Source of the DNA: UBA1046 sp964624395
GTDB taxonomy: Bacteria > Bacillota > Clostridia > Saccharofermentanales > DTU023
DNA length: 25,623 nucleotides
NCBI GenBank assembly: GCA_964624395.1
Contig: CAZUWY010000021.1
Location: 1-25,623 of the forward strand
Direction of reading: 5' to 3'
Below the pieces are notes generated by a model that saw nothing but the letters and a program-made list of their open reading frames with translations, had not been told where the DNA came from and searched no databases. Positions 9,233 through 17,100 of the stretch are shown one piece after another (the stretch's first letter is position 1; every line of letters starts with the position of its first letter). The position numbers and the translations under genes were made by a program.

Positions 9233-11302
9233 ATGATAATTGAACACAAATCAAGGCTAGAGATTTTCAGACAGCCTTACGGTGCAGTAGCCACAGGCAC
9301 CAAAGTGAGAATTAGAATAAGAATTGAAGCAGCTGAAGCAAAGATCCAGCGTGTGCTGCTTTGCTACCATTACGGACTTTACAGTTTCTTTAGCACCAAA
9401 GTCAGCATGCTGGAGGTTTTCCGCAGCGAGAAAAATGAGGGAATTAATAAAGCCAGCTTCTGGTACGAGATATCTCTGGGCATGCCCGCTGAGGCTGCCT
9501 TGTTTTTTTACTGTTTTCAGATAGAAACGGAGGAAGGGACCAAGTGGGCCGTCTATGACGCCAGCAAAGATAAAACAGAAATTTTGCCCACAGAGCCTCT
9601 CCCACCTGAGGAAAAGCAGCCCTTCCAGCAGATGTGGCAGATCACAGTTTTTGAAAAGGATCTCTATGTGCCTAAATGGCTTATGGGCACAGTCTTTTAC
9701 CAGATCTTTCCCGATCGCTTTGCCCGCGGTGAAAATTTCGACCCCGAAAAAATGGCCAGGCTCTGTGCTTTGCCTGAACGCATCTGCCATGAAAACTGGA
9801 CTGAGCCGCTAAATTTTACCGGCAAGGAGGAAACTGGCTATCTCGCCTGCGATTTTTACGGCGGCAGTCTAAACGGCATCAGAGAGAAGCTCTCCTATCT
9901 TAAAGATTTAGGAGTGGAGGCCATCTACCTCAACCCTATTTTTAAGGCGCGTTCAAACCACCGCTACGACACCGGTGACTACGAGCTAATTGACCCGATG
10001 CTGGGCAGCGAAGAGGATCTGAAGCTGCTTTGCGAAGAGGCCAGAGAGCTAGGCATTCGCCTGGTTTTGGACGGTGTTTTCAGTCATACAGGTGCTGACA
10101 GCCGCTATTTCAATCTTTACGGCCGCTATCCGGAGCCAGGTGCCGTGCAGGCTGCAAAGGATGGAGTGTATTCCGTCTGGAGCAGCGGCTACAATATCCG
10201 GATGGAGGGGCAGGAGATTAAATACGATTCCTGGTGGGGCTTTCCGGAGCTGCCCAATGTCAACGAACACGATCTGGGCTTTCAGGAGTTTATTGCCGGC
10301 CCCAAGGGTATTTTGCAAAAATGGCTGGATGCAGGTGTATCCGGCTGGCGTCTGGATGTCTCAGATGAACTGCCGGACAGCTTTATCCGCACCATCAGGA
10401 AGAGAGTAGCCCTGGAAAATCCTGAGGCCGTCATCATGGGTGAAGTCTGGGAAGATGCCAGCAATCAGTTCAGCCACGGCAGCTATCGTGATTTCCTCTT
10501 CGGCCGCACTCATCATAATATTATGGGCTATCCCTTCCGCAAGGCTCTGCTTGGCTTTTTGCGCGGCAGTCTCAGCGCCGAAGAAATGCTTAACTCACTG
10601 GAGAAAATCAGGGAGAATTATCCCCTGCCTGCCTTTTACGCCAATCTCAATCTCATCTCCAGCCATGATACAATCCGTGCCATCACTGCTCTTGCCGGCA
10701 GAAAGGAACCGCCCGGGCGTCAGGAGCAAAGCGAGATTAAGCTCAGCCCCGCTGAAAGAAGAAGAGGCGAAAAACTGCTAAAACTTGCTCTCTTGTTTCA
10801 GATTTGCTATCCGGGGGCAATCTCAATCTACTACGGCGATGAGCGCGCCATGGAAGGATACAGTGATCCCTTTAACCGGGCCAGCTTTCCCTGGCAAAGT
10901 CCTGAGACTGAAATTACTGATGATTTCCGCCAGCTGCTGGAACTGAGAAAACTGCCTGTGCTGCGCACAGGCTATTACTGCCCCTTGCTGGCAGAAGATG
11001 ACCTCTTTGTTTTTGCCCGCTGCTTAATTGCCGGCAGAGATGTATTTGGAGAAGAGGTGGACACTAACACTGTTTTACTTATGCTCAACCGCAGTGACAA
11101 AGAAAGAACTGTCTCTTGCTCCCGGCTAAAATATAATGCCAGCCAAAAAATACAGCAGGAGTCTTCAGCCGCTACTGAAATTGCCAGCCAGATAGATGAA
11201 ATTGAAAAAGTGGCAGCCCTTTTGCCGGCAGGAGATGAAATCTTATTGCCGGCATACGGTGCACTCTTATTTGTAGACAATATTTCCTATACGATAGACT
11301 GA
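9233..11302 (+). CDS. Cytoplasmic GH13 alpha-glucan hydrolase (neopullulanase/maltodextrin-hydrolase type)
   Basis: A 689-aa alpha-amylase-superfamily enzyme expected to hydrolyse alpha-1,4 (perhaps also alpha-1,6) bonds in glycogen-derived dextrins. Residues 1-140 form a beta-rich domain like the N-terminal modules of neopullulanases and cyclomaltodextrinases. The barrel begins at GTVFYQIFPDRFARG (about 152). GH13 regions are complete: DGVFSH near 278, GWRLDVSDE near 370 (nucleophile Asp), GEVWED near 403 (acid Glu) and SSHDT near 477. YYGDE and a C-terminal beta domain follow. There is no signal peptide, so it acts inside the cell. It sits 55 bases after glgA in the same direction, suggesting turnover of stored glycogen. 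Substrate specificity cannot be fixed from the sequence. Confidence 0.88.
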   Translation: MIIEHKSRLEIFRQPYGAVATGTKVRIRIRIEAAEAKIQRVLLCYHYGLYSFFSTKVSMLEVFRSEKNEGINKASFWYEISLGMPAEAALFFYCFQIETEEGTKWAVYDASKDKTEILPTEPLPPEEKQPFQQMWQITVFEKDLYVPKWLMGTVFYQIFPDRFARGENFDPEKMARLCALPERICHENWTEPLNFTGKEETGYLACDFYGGSLNGIREKLSYLKDLGVEAIYLNPIFKARSNHRYDTGDYELIDPMLGSEEDLKLLCEEARELGIRLVLDGVFSHTGADSRYFNLYGRYPEPGAVQAAKDGVYSVWSSGYNIRMEGQEIKYDSWWGFPELPNVNEHDLGFQEFIAGPKGILQKWLDAGVSGWRLDVSDELPDSFIRTIRKRVALENPEAVIMGEVWEDASNQFSHGSYRDFLFGRTHHNIMGYPFRKALLGFLRGSLSAEEMLNSLEKIRENYPLPAFYANLNLISSHDTIRAITALAGRKEPPGRQEQSEIKLSPAERRRGEKLLKLALLFQICYPGAISIYYGDERAMEGYSDPFNRASFPWQSPETEITDDFRQLLELRKLPVLRTGYYCPLLAEDDLFVFARCLIAGRDVFGEEVDTNTVLLMLNRSDKERTVSCSRLKYNASQKIQQESSAATEIASQIDEIEKVAALLPAGDEILLPAYGALLFVDNISYTID

Positions 11303-11340
11303 AGGCCAGTAAATGAGCTGTAGGAGAAAAGAAGGAGAAA

Positions 11341-12588
11341 ATGATGACAAGCTTGAAAGGGAATCTAATATTTGGACAATCGGGAGGGCCTACCGCTGTT
11401 ATTAATTCCAGTGCGGCAGGTGTTTTTGAAGAAGCATTAAAACATCCGGATATAATTGGCAAAGTGTATGGTGCAGCTCATGGTATCGATGGGATTTTAA
11501 GGGAAAATTTTTATGATATCGGCCAGGAGGATCCCGAGGAACTGAAGTATCTGCGCGGGACGCCTTCTTCTGTATTGGGCTCCGTCCGTTATAAGCTGGC
11601 GGATCCTGATGAGGATGAAAGAGATTATCAGAGGATCCTTGAAGTTTTTCAAAAATACGATATCCGCTATTTTCTTTATAACGGCGGCAATGATTCGATG
11701 GACACCTGCGATAAAATCGCCAAATACCTTGAGGCTAAGGCTTATGAATGCCGGGTGATCGGTGTGCCCAAAACTATCGATAATGATCTTTGGGGCACAG
11801 ACCACTGTCCGGGCTTTGGTTCGGCGGCAAAATTTGTTGCCACCACAGCCATGGAGGTCTTTTTGGATTCAAGGGTCTATACAGGCGAGATGATTATAGT
11901 GCTGGAGATTATGGGCAGGCATGCCGGCTGGCTGGCGGGAGCTTCTGCCCTGGCCAGCTGGAAAGGTTATGGCCCTGATCTCATCTATCTGCCGGAGAGA
12001 GAATTCGATCTGGACAAGATGATTAAAGACACAGCTGAAATTTTTGCCAAAAACAAAAATGTCATGATCGCTGTCTCTGAAGGGGTAAAGACCAGTGACG
12101 GACGCTTTATCCCGGAACTGGTGGGAGAGGTTTCGGTCGATGCCTTTGGGCATAAGCAGCTGGGTGGCGCCGCAACTGTTCTGGCTGATCATCTGGGCAG
12201 AAAATTCAATTGCAAGACCAGAGGGATTGAGCTATCTCTCCTGCAAAGAAGCGCTGCCCATCTGGCTGCCGGTGTGGATATTGAGGAGGCTTATCTGGTC
12301 GGGGCAAGATCCGTCCAGGCTGCAATCGAAGGGGCATCGGATATTATGCTGGCTTTCAAGAGAAAAGAAGCCCCTTATAGGGTTGAAACTGTCCACCTGC
12401 CGCTGGCTGAGGTGGCCAATAAAGAAAGAATTGTGCCTTTAGAGTGGATCAATGAAGAGGGCAATGGCTTAAAGCAGGAGTTTATCGACTATGTTTTACC
12501 TCTGGTGCAAGGTGATCCGGCTCAGGTTAAAGAAGACGGACTGCCCCGCTTTGCCCGCTTAAAAAAGATACAGGCCGGTAGGCCATAA
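11341..12588 (+). CDS. 6-phosphofructokinase, probably pyrophosphate-dependent
   Basis: Phosphorylates fructose-6-phosphate to fructose-1,6-bisphosphate, most likely with PPi. In this 415-aa PFK-fold protein the donor-site motif is GGNDS (residues 115-119), with Asp at the position that is Gly in ATP enzymes. PKTIDND (143-149) has Lys where ATP enzymes carry Gly; these two changes are the accepted marks of PPi use. The metal-site Asp before them is Asn (N117), which I recall from a Firmicute branch of the family. Further motifs: GQSGGPTAVINSS at the N-terminus, MGRHAGWLA and SEGVKTSDG. Two ATGs are adjacent; the second, at 11344, is better spaced (six bases) from AAGGAG. Its position after glgBCDA and GH13 suggests use of PPi released by GlgC. 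Confidence 0.88.
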   Translation: MMTSLKGNLIFGQSGGPTAVINSSAAGVFEEALKHPDIIGKVYGAAHGIDGILRENFYDIGQEDPEELKYLRGTPSSVLGSVRYKLADPDEDERDYQRILEVFQKYDIRYFLYNGGNDSMDTCDKIAKYLEAKAYECRVIGVPKTIDNDLWGTDHCPGFGSAAKFVATTAMEVFLDSRVYTGEMIIVLEIMGRHAGWLAGASALASWKGYGPDLIYLPEREFDLDKMIKDTAEIFAKNKNVMIAVSEGVKTSDGRFIPELVGEVSVDAFGHKQLGGAATVLADHLGRKFNCKTRGIELSLLQRSAAHLAAGVDIEEAYLVGARSVQAAIEGASDIMLAFKRKEAPYRVETVHLPLAEVANKERIVPLEWINEEGNGLKQEFIDYVLPLVQGDPAQVKEDGLPRFARLKKIQAGRP

Positions 12589-12602
12589 AAACGGAGGATT
12601 AT

Positions 12603-13571
12603 ATGCTGGTTTTAAATGAGAAAGACATGCGTCAGGTGATTGACTGGTCAAAGATTATGGATGTGGTCGAGGAAGCCTACAAGATCCACAGTCGGGGCGA
12701 TTATTTTATGCCCGACAGATTTGTGGTTGAAAGACCAAAGGATACTTTGCTCTATATGCCCTGCTTTACAAAGCAGGCTTTCGGCACCAAATTCCTGACC
12801 TTGTTTGACGACAATCCAGCCAAGGGGCTGCCCTTTATTGACGGCCTGATGCTGCTCAATGATCTTGAGAACGGCAAGACCAAAGCCATTCTTGACGGGC
12901 GCTATCTGACCGCTGTGCGCACTGGTGCTGTGGGTGGTGTCGGGGTGCGCCATCTTTCCAGAAAAGACAGCCGGGCAGCAGGGATTGTGGGCGCAGGCCA
13001 GCAGGGGTTTTACCAGGCTGTTTTTGCTTCCCACGCCAGGGATCTCGTCAAAATCTACCTGTTTGATCCTTATATCAGCAGCTGGGATGACTATATCCAC
13101 CGCCTGGCAAAGGAAATCGGCCGGGAGATTGAGATAATTGTGGCAAAATCCGTAGAGGAGCTGGTGGAAAATTCAGACATAGTGATTACCAGCACTCCGT
13201 CCGGAAAACCGGTTCTTCCCGACGATGCAGATCTGCTGAAGGGCAGATGCATTATTGCCATCGGCTCATACAAGCATGAGATGCGTGAGATTCCAGATTC
13301 AATCTGGCGGCTTTTGGACAAAGTCTATATTGAGCTTCCCTTTGCTCTCGAAGAGACGGGAGACCTTTATTTCCCCCTTAAGCAGGGTCTATTTGTCCAA
13401 GATCAGGTCTGCTATATTGGCGATTTCCTTCAGCAAGATCACAGTTATCCTGTTGCGGGGGAGACCAGCTTTTTTAAATCTGTCGGCATGGGCCTCTTGG
13501 ATTTATGCGTGGCGCAAAGAATCTATGAACTTGCTCTTGAGCAAGGCAGGGGACAGGCAATAGAATTCTAA
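12603..13571 (+). CDS. Ornithine cyclodeaminase / mu-crystallin family NAD(P)-dependent enzyme, substrate unknown
   Basis: A 322-aa protein of the family that includes ornithine cyclodeaminase, archaeal alanine dehydrogenase, N-substituted amino acid synthases and mu-crystallin. Visible are the substrate-site Lys in FGTKFLTLF (K63), Arg in TAVRTGA (R106), the Rossmann loop GAGQQG (130-135) and TSTPSGKPVL near 197. The segment that in true ornithine cyclodeaminases contributes a catalytic Asp (GxDxPGK-like) reads IGSYKHEMREI at 220-230, so I would not call it ornithine cyclodeaminase. GGAGG precedes the ATG and the gap to the PFK gene is only 14 bases, so it is the last gene of the glycogen operon. 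A strong terminator follows within ten bases. Why an imine or amino acid dehydrogenase-like protein belongs here is not known to me. Confidence 0.85.
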   Translation: MLVLNEKDMRQVIDWSKIMDVVEEAYKIHSRGDYFMPDRFVVERPKDTLLYMPCFTKQAFGTKFLTLFDDNPAKGLPFIDGLMLLNDLENGKTKAILDGRYLTAVRTGAVGGVGVRHLSRKDSRAAGIVGAGQQGFYQAVFASHARDLVKIYLFDPYISSWDDYIHRLAKEIGREIEIIVAKSVEELVENSDIVITSTPSGKPVLPDDADLLKGRCIIAIGSYKHEMREIPDSIWRLLDKVYIELPFALEETGDLYFPLKQGLFVQDQVCYIGDFLQQDHSYPVAGETSFFKSVGMGLLDLCVAQRIYELALEQGRGQAIEF

Positions 13572-13575
13572 ATAA

Positions 13576-13614
13576 AAAAACTGTCTCCTCCAATTTCAGG
13601 GGGAGACAGTTTTT
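13576..13614. terminator. Bidirectional intrinsic terminator between the glycogen operon and tRNA-Leu
   Basis: A 16-bp stem (13576-13591 with 13599-13614) contains CTGTCTCC against GGAGACAG, with one G-T pair and a seven-base loop AATTTCA. Because the outer stem is A-run against T-run, each strand ends with a U tract. It can therefore stop the glg operon on the plus strand and the tRNA transcript on the minus strand. Confidence 0.93.
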
Positions 13615-13619
13615 ATTTC

Positions 13620-13703
13620 TGGTGCGGTCGACGGGAATCGAACCCGTATGGTACTCCCACACGCCCCTCAAACGTGCGCGTCTGCCAGTTCCGCCACGAC
13701 CGC
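13620..13703 (-). tRNA. tRNA-Leu (anticodon GAG), CCA encoded
   Basis: Read on the minus strand, GCGGTCG pairs with CGACCGC as the acceptor stem. The D stem is GCG/CGC. The anticodon stem CACGT/GCGTG (one wobble) encloses the loop TTGAGGG, giving anticodon GAG for CUC and CUU leucine codons. A long class II variable arm has a TGG/CCA stem. The T arm is ACGGG-TTCGATT-CCCGT. The discriminator is A and the terminal CCA is encoded at 13620-13622. All stems close, so the gene looks functional. Confidence 0.97.
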
Positions 13704-13721
13704 ATTAACTACAGCTTATGT

Positions 13722-13750
13722 ATTATTGCAAAGCGGGAGCAAATTGTCAA
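13722..13750 (-). promoter_or_regulatory. Strong promoter of tRNA-Leu
   Basis: On the minus strand a perfect TTGACA (13750-13745) and AATAAT (13727-13722) are spaced exactly 17 bases. Transcription would begin about ten bases before the tRNA 5' end. A strong promoter next to a single tRNA gene is typical. Confidence 0.85.
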
Positions 13751-13789
13751 TTAAAACAAGAGCTCTCCGGCAAATGTTAGGATGCGTCC

Positions 13790-14422
13790 ATGAGGAACAG
13801 TTACTGGACTTTAAAACAAGAGGGCAGATCAAGCTATATCGACCGCAGATCTGAATTTATCGGGATTGCCAGACCTGTCTCAACCGGTGCTGAGGCAGAA
13901 GCCTTTGTCGATCAGATCCGCTCGGACTACCCTGATGCCAGGCATCATGTTTACGCCTGGCTCACAGGTGGGCAGGAAATACTGCAAAAATATTCTGATG
14001 ACGGAGAGCCCAGGGGCACCGGAGGTCTGCCGGTACTGGATGTTTTACTGCGGCAAAATATTGAAGATGCCGCTATTGTCGTCGTCAGATATTTCGGCGG
14101 AGTTTTGCTCGGTACGGGAGGCCTGGTCAAAGCTTATAGCAGTGCCGCCTCTGCCGCTGTGGCTGATGCCCTGCCGCAGTTGATGCAAAAGCTGCAGATC
14201 TATAGGCTTACGGCTCCCTACAGTACGGCTGAAAAATTGAGATATTTACTGGCTGAGGCTGGTATCTGGCAATCTGAAGCGGAATTTGGTCTTGATGTCG
14301 AATGGGATGCGGGTATTTCTCCCGAGCGCTACCGGGAACTGATTGAAATCGTGCAAGATACCACGATCGGCTCTGCCCTGATTGAGCTTGACCGAACAGA
14401 TTTTATCCCCAGAACAGACTGA
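13790..14422 (+). CDS. YigZ/IMPACT family protein (UPF0029 plus DUF1949)
   Basis: A 210-aa protein of the conserved YigZ/YvyE/IMPACT family. Its biochemical role in bacteria is not settled; eukaryotic IMPACT acts in translational control. The N-terminal UPF0029 domain shows YSDDGEPRGTGGLPVLDVL (residues 68-86) and VVRYFGGVLLGTGGLVKAYS (98-117), the family's hallmark motifs. The C-terminal 70 residues match the DUF1949 (EF-G domain IV-like) position. The ATG at 13790 has AGGA seven bases upstream. It is a single gene between the divergent tRNA and a convergent permease gene. Confidence 0.92.
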   Translation: MRNSYWTLKQEGRSSYIDRRSEFIGIARPVSTGAEAEAFVDQIRSDYPDARHHVYAWLTGGQEILQKYSDDGEPRGTGGLPVLDVLLRQNIEDAAIVVVRYFGGVLLGTGGLVKAYSSAASAAVADALPQLMQKLQIYRLTAPYSTAEKLRYLLAEAGIWQSEAEFGLDVEWDAGISPERYRELIEIVQDTTIGSALIELDRTDFIPRTD

Positions 14423-14469
14423 TTAAACCAGATATGAATGGCAGGTACTGCCCCTAAGACAGGTTAGGG

Positions 14470-15342
14470 CTAAATTTGCTTCTTTTTCCTGGAATATTCA
14501 CCGAAGATAGCGCCGCCGATGATACAAAGAGCGCCGATAGCCTGTCCAAAGCTTAAATTTTCCCCCAGAAAGGCAGCTGCAAAAACTAGAGCAGAAAAGG
14601 GATCCAGATAGCCCAGTATGGCAACAGTTTGGGCCGGTAAATGCCCGATGGAGGAAAAATACAGATAACAGCCAAGTCCAGTGTTTACCAGGCCCAGAAT
14701 GAGGAGGGGCAGCCAGTCGCTTTTTGCTATCTCTATAACCAGACCCTGTTTTACAGCAACAAAAACCAGAGCGGTGCAAAAAGCAATCAAGAGCTGCAGG
14801 GAGGCATTTTCAAGGCCGGTGATCTTTTTTACCTTCTTATTGCTGATCACCATCACAGCATACATCAAAGCCGAGAGGCCGCCGTAAAGTAAGCCCAGAC
14901 TTGAAGCAGCGGCAGAGATACTTTGACTGTTGACCAAAAACTCCCCCAGCAAGACGATGGCAAAGCCTGCCAATGCTCTTTTGCCTAATCTTTCAGCAAA
15001 AAACAGAGGGGATGAAACCATAATAATTGCCGGACCGAAATAATAGATTAAAGTGGCAATGGCAACTCCGCTCAGCCTGTAACCTGCAAACAAAAAAAGC
15101 CAGCTGGCGCCCATTGCTATGCCGGAGATCAGGAGATAGGCAAAGTCTTGCTTGTTTTGCCAAAAAGTAAATTTCCTGCCGCTGAGGATGAAGATTGCCA
15201 GCAAAAGTAGACTGCCGATCAGAGTTCTGCCCAGAACAATTTCATAGCTGGACATGGAGATATAGCTAACAACGAGTCCGTTCGCGCCAAAGAGAAGCAA
15301 AGAAAGCAGGTATTTTAAATAAGCACTGTCTGTCCTTTTCAT
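14470..15342 (-). CDS. EamA/DMT-family membrane transporter, copy 1
   Basis: A 290-aa inner-membrane protein of the drug/metabolite transporter superfamily with about ten hydrophobic segments in two EamA repeats. Each half ends in a typical signature: LIYYFGPAIIMVSSPLFFAE in the first, and TVAILGYLDPFSALVFAAAF followed by GEYSRKKK in the second. Such proteins export or import small metabolites, often amino acids. The sequence is clearly homologous to the permease on the other side of the tyrosine phenol-lyase gene; LKYL, ATLI, FGPAIIM, SNKKVK/FNKKVK, VNTG, QTVAIL and YLDP are all shared. It is divergent from tpl across a 338-base region. The substrate cannot be read from the sequence. Confidence 0.9.
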   Translation of the reverse strand: MKRTDSAYLKYLLSLLLFGANGLVVSYISMSSYEIVLGRTLIGSLLLLAIFILSGRKFTFWQNKQDFAYLLISGIAMGASWLFLFAGYRLSGVAIATLIYYFGPAIIMVSSPLFFAERLGKRALAGFAIVLLGEFLVNSQSISAAASSLGLLYGGLSALMYAVMVISNKKVKKITGLENASLQLLIAFCTALVFVAVKQGLVIEIAKSDWLPLLILGLVNTGLGCYLYFSSIGHLPAQTVAILGYLDPFSALVFAAAFLGENLSFGQAIGALCIIGGAIFGEYSRKKKQI

Positions 15343-15407
15343 TCTCAGTCAAGCTCCCAGATCTGCCAAAGTGTTTTCTGCTGGCGGTTAGAATTTTGCT
15401 TATGGGG

Positions 15408-15436
15408 ATTGTATCCTTTCTCTTCGAGCAAGTAAA
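15408..15436 (-). promoter_or_regulatory. Promoter of DMT permease copy 1
   Basis: On the minus strand TTTACT (15436-15431) and TACAAT (15413-15408) are spaced 17 bases, facing the permease start about 65 bases away. TACAAT matches the -10 consensus at five of six bases. Confidence 0.6.
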
Positions 15437-15588
15437 ATAATGGCTGATTTTTTGGGATTTGGAAAAGTATTGCTGAGAGATTTCAGCTGCATTTTTTTAG
15501 TTTTAAGACAAACAAATCTTCCTCGGCGGACAAGCTTTTTTCATTTTATTTTTTTTAATATTTGTCAAACTTTGCACAAAGCTTATTC

Positions 15589-15618
15589 TTGTTTTGCTAT
15601 CCGGCCTGATGCTATGAT
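15589..15618 (+). promoter_or_regulatory. Candidate promoter of tyrosine phenol-lyase
   Basis: TTGTTT (15589-15594) and TATGAT (15613-15618) are spaced 18 bases. The -10 is good and the -35 moderate, consistent with a promoter that needs an activator or is otherwise controlled. The leader to the start codon would be about 55 bases, with GGAGGG at 15668-15673. Confidence 0.5.
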
Positions 15619-15680
15619 TATGGGAAGAAGCATATGTCTTTTGGGCAGCAGAACAAGTTATTTATTTGGAGGGAACTATT

Positions 15681-17057
15681 GTGAAAATGAATTATCCACC
15701 GGAACCATTTCGCATCAAAATGGTAGAGCCTGTTACGATCACCAGTCGCGAAGAGCGGGAAAAACTGATGGCAGAGGCAGGCTTTAACACTTTTTTGCTC
15801 GATTCAGAAGATGTTTATATCGATCTTCTTACAGACTCCGGCACCAACGCCATGAGTGATCGCCAATGGTCGGGCATGATGCTTGGAGATGAGGCCTACG
15901 CTGGCAGCAGAAACTTTTACCATCTGGAAAAGACTGTTCAAGATCTCTTCGGCTTTAAGCATGTGGTGCCAACACATCAGGGGCGGGGTGCTGAAAATCT
16001 GCTAAGCAGTATAGCAATCTCCCCCGGCCAGTATGTGCCGGGCAATATGTACTTTACAACAACCCGCTACCATCAAGAGGCCAATGGCGGGATATTCGCC
16101 GATGTCATCTGCGATGAGGCCCATGATTCTCAAAAGATTGCAGCTTTTAAGGGCAATATTGACATTTCCAAGCTGCAGGCTCTGGTAGATGAGCACGGAG
16201 CAGAAAAGATCGCCTATATCTGCCTCGCAGTCACTGTCAATCTGGCCGGTGGTCAGCCTGTCTCGATGAAGAATATGCAAGAAGTGCGGGAGTTTGCAGA
16301 TAAATACGGTATCTCAGTATTCTATGACGCCACTCGCTGTGTTGAAAACGCTTTCTTTATCAAGGAGCGAGAGGAAGGATACAGCGATAAGAGTATCAAG
16401 GAAATTGTCAGAGAGATGTTTTCTTATGCTGACGGCTGCACAATGTCGGGCAAGAAGGACTGCATTACCAATATTGGTGGCTTTTTGTGCATGAATGACG
16501 ATGAATTATTCCTGCAGGCCAAAGAGCTGGTTGTTGTTTTCGAAGGCATGCCCTCTTATGGCGGCATGGCCGGCCGCGATATGGAGGCCATGGCGATCGG
16601 TCTTAAAGAGGCGATGCAGTTTGAATATATTGAGCATCGGGTCAAGCAGGTGCGCTATCTGGGAGATCGCTTACAGGAGGCTGGTGTACCGATAGTGCTG
16701 CCAGTGGGGGGACATGCTGTATTTCTTGATGCCAGGCGTTTTTGCCCTCATTTGACCCAGGAACAGTTCCCGGCCCAGGCTGTTGCTGCTGAATTATATA
16801 TTGCTTCCGGAGTGAGATCGATGGAGAGGGGCATTGTTTCTGCCGGCCGCGATATTAAAACCGGCAAGAACCACAGTCCTAAGCTGGAACTGGTACGGCT
16901 GACTATCCCGCGCAGAGTCTATACTTATTCTCATATGGATCTTGTGGCTGATGCTGTCAGCGATCTCTACGCCCAGCGCGAGAGTATCACGGGGCTGAGA
17001 TTTGTCTATGAACCCAAAATGCTGCGTTTCTTCACAGCCAGATTTGAAAGATTATAG
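15681..17057 (+). CDS. tpl: Tyrosine phenol-lyase
   Basis: PLP enzyme that splits L-tyrosine into phenol, pyruvate and ammonia, allowing tyrosine to serve as carbon and nitrogen source. The sequence follows remembered Citrobacter TPL almost throughout: NYPPEPFRIK, LLTDSGTNAMSDRQWSGMM, PTHQGRGAENLLS, FTTTRYHQE, AVTVNLAGGQPVS, DATRCVENAFFIKE, the PLP-lysine segment MSGKKDC, GVRSMERGI and RFFTARF. The TPL-type SMERG (which carries the Arg that recognises the tyrosine phenol ring) and RYHQE separate it from tryptophanase. The GTG at 15681 is seven bases from GGAGGG; the ATG at 15687 would give 456 aa and put the PLP Lys at 257, exactly as in Citrobacter, but is 13 bases away. A UUG at 15666 overlaps the ribosome site and is unlikely. 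It lies between two paralogous permeases. Confidence 0.95.
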   Translation: MKMNYPPEPFRIKMVEPVTITSREEREKLMAEAGFNTFLLDSEDVYIDLLTDSGTNAMSDRQWSGMMLGDEAYAGSRNFYHLEKTVQDLFGFKHVVPTHQGRGAENLLSSIAISPGQYVPGNMYFTTTRYHQEANGGIFADVICDEAHDSQKIAAFKGNIDISKLQALVDEHGAEKIAYICLAVTVNLAGGQPVSMKNMQEVREFADKYGISVFYDATRCVENAFFIKEREEGYSDKSIKEIVREMFSYADGCTMSGKKDCITNIGGFLCMNDDELFLQAKELVVVFEGMPSYGGMAGRDMEAMAIGLKEAMQFEYIEHRVKQVRYLGDRLQEAGVPIVLPVGGHAVFLDARRFCPHLTQEQFPAQAVAAELYIASGVRSMERGIVSAGRDIKTGKNHSPKLELVRLTIPRRVYTYSHMDLVADAVSDLYAQRESITGLRFVYEPKMLRFFTARFERL

Positions 17058-17100
17058 CTGATTTGGTAGCTAAGCTAATTTATTTACTGATTTAATTAAA

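Larger units (their letters stand above)
15343..15680. promoter_or_regulatory. Divergent regulatory region between DMT permease 1 and tyrosine phenol-lyase
   Basis: This 338-base stretch has no convincing gene. The left part holds the minus-strand permease promoter. The middle (about 15490-15565) is very T-rich, with long T runs that may bend the DNA. The right part holds a palindrome CTTTG-CA-CAAAG at 15570-15581 directly upstream of a candidate tpl promoter. No TyrR-type box and no attenuator hairpin are apparent. The length and the palindrome suggest regulated tpl expression, which is inference. Confidence 0.55.

Noticed and set aside
12603..13571. Calling the gene ornithine cyclodeaminase
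   Set aside because: The segment carrying the catalytic Asp in true cyclodeaminases is not present; only the family can be supported.
14452..14469. Hairpin CCCTAA/TTAGGG between yigZ and DMT permease 1 as terminator
   Set aside because: The stem is only six pairs and no proper U run follows directly on either strand; termination here is possible but weakly supported.
15681..17057. Tryptophanase as the identity of the beta-lyase
   Set aside because: RYHQE, SGKKDC, SMERG and RFFTARF match tyrosine phenol-lyase; tryptophanase differs at each of these.
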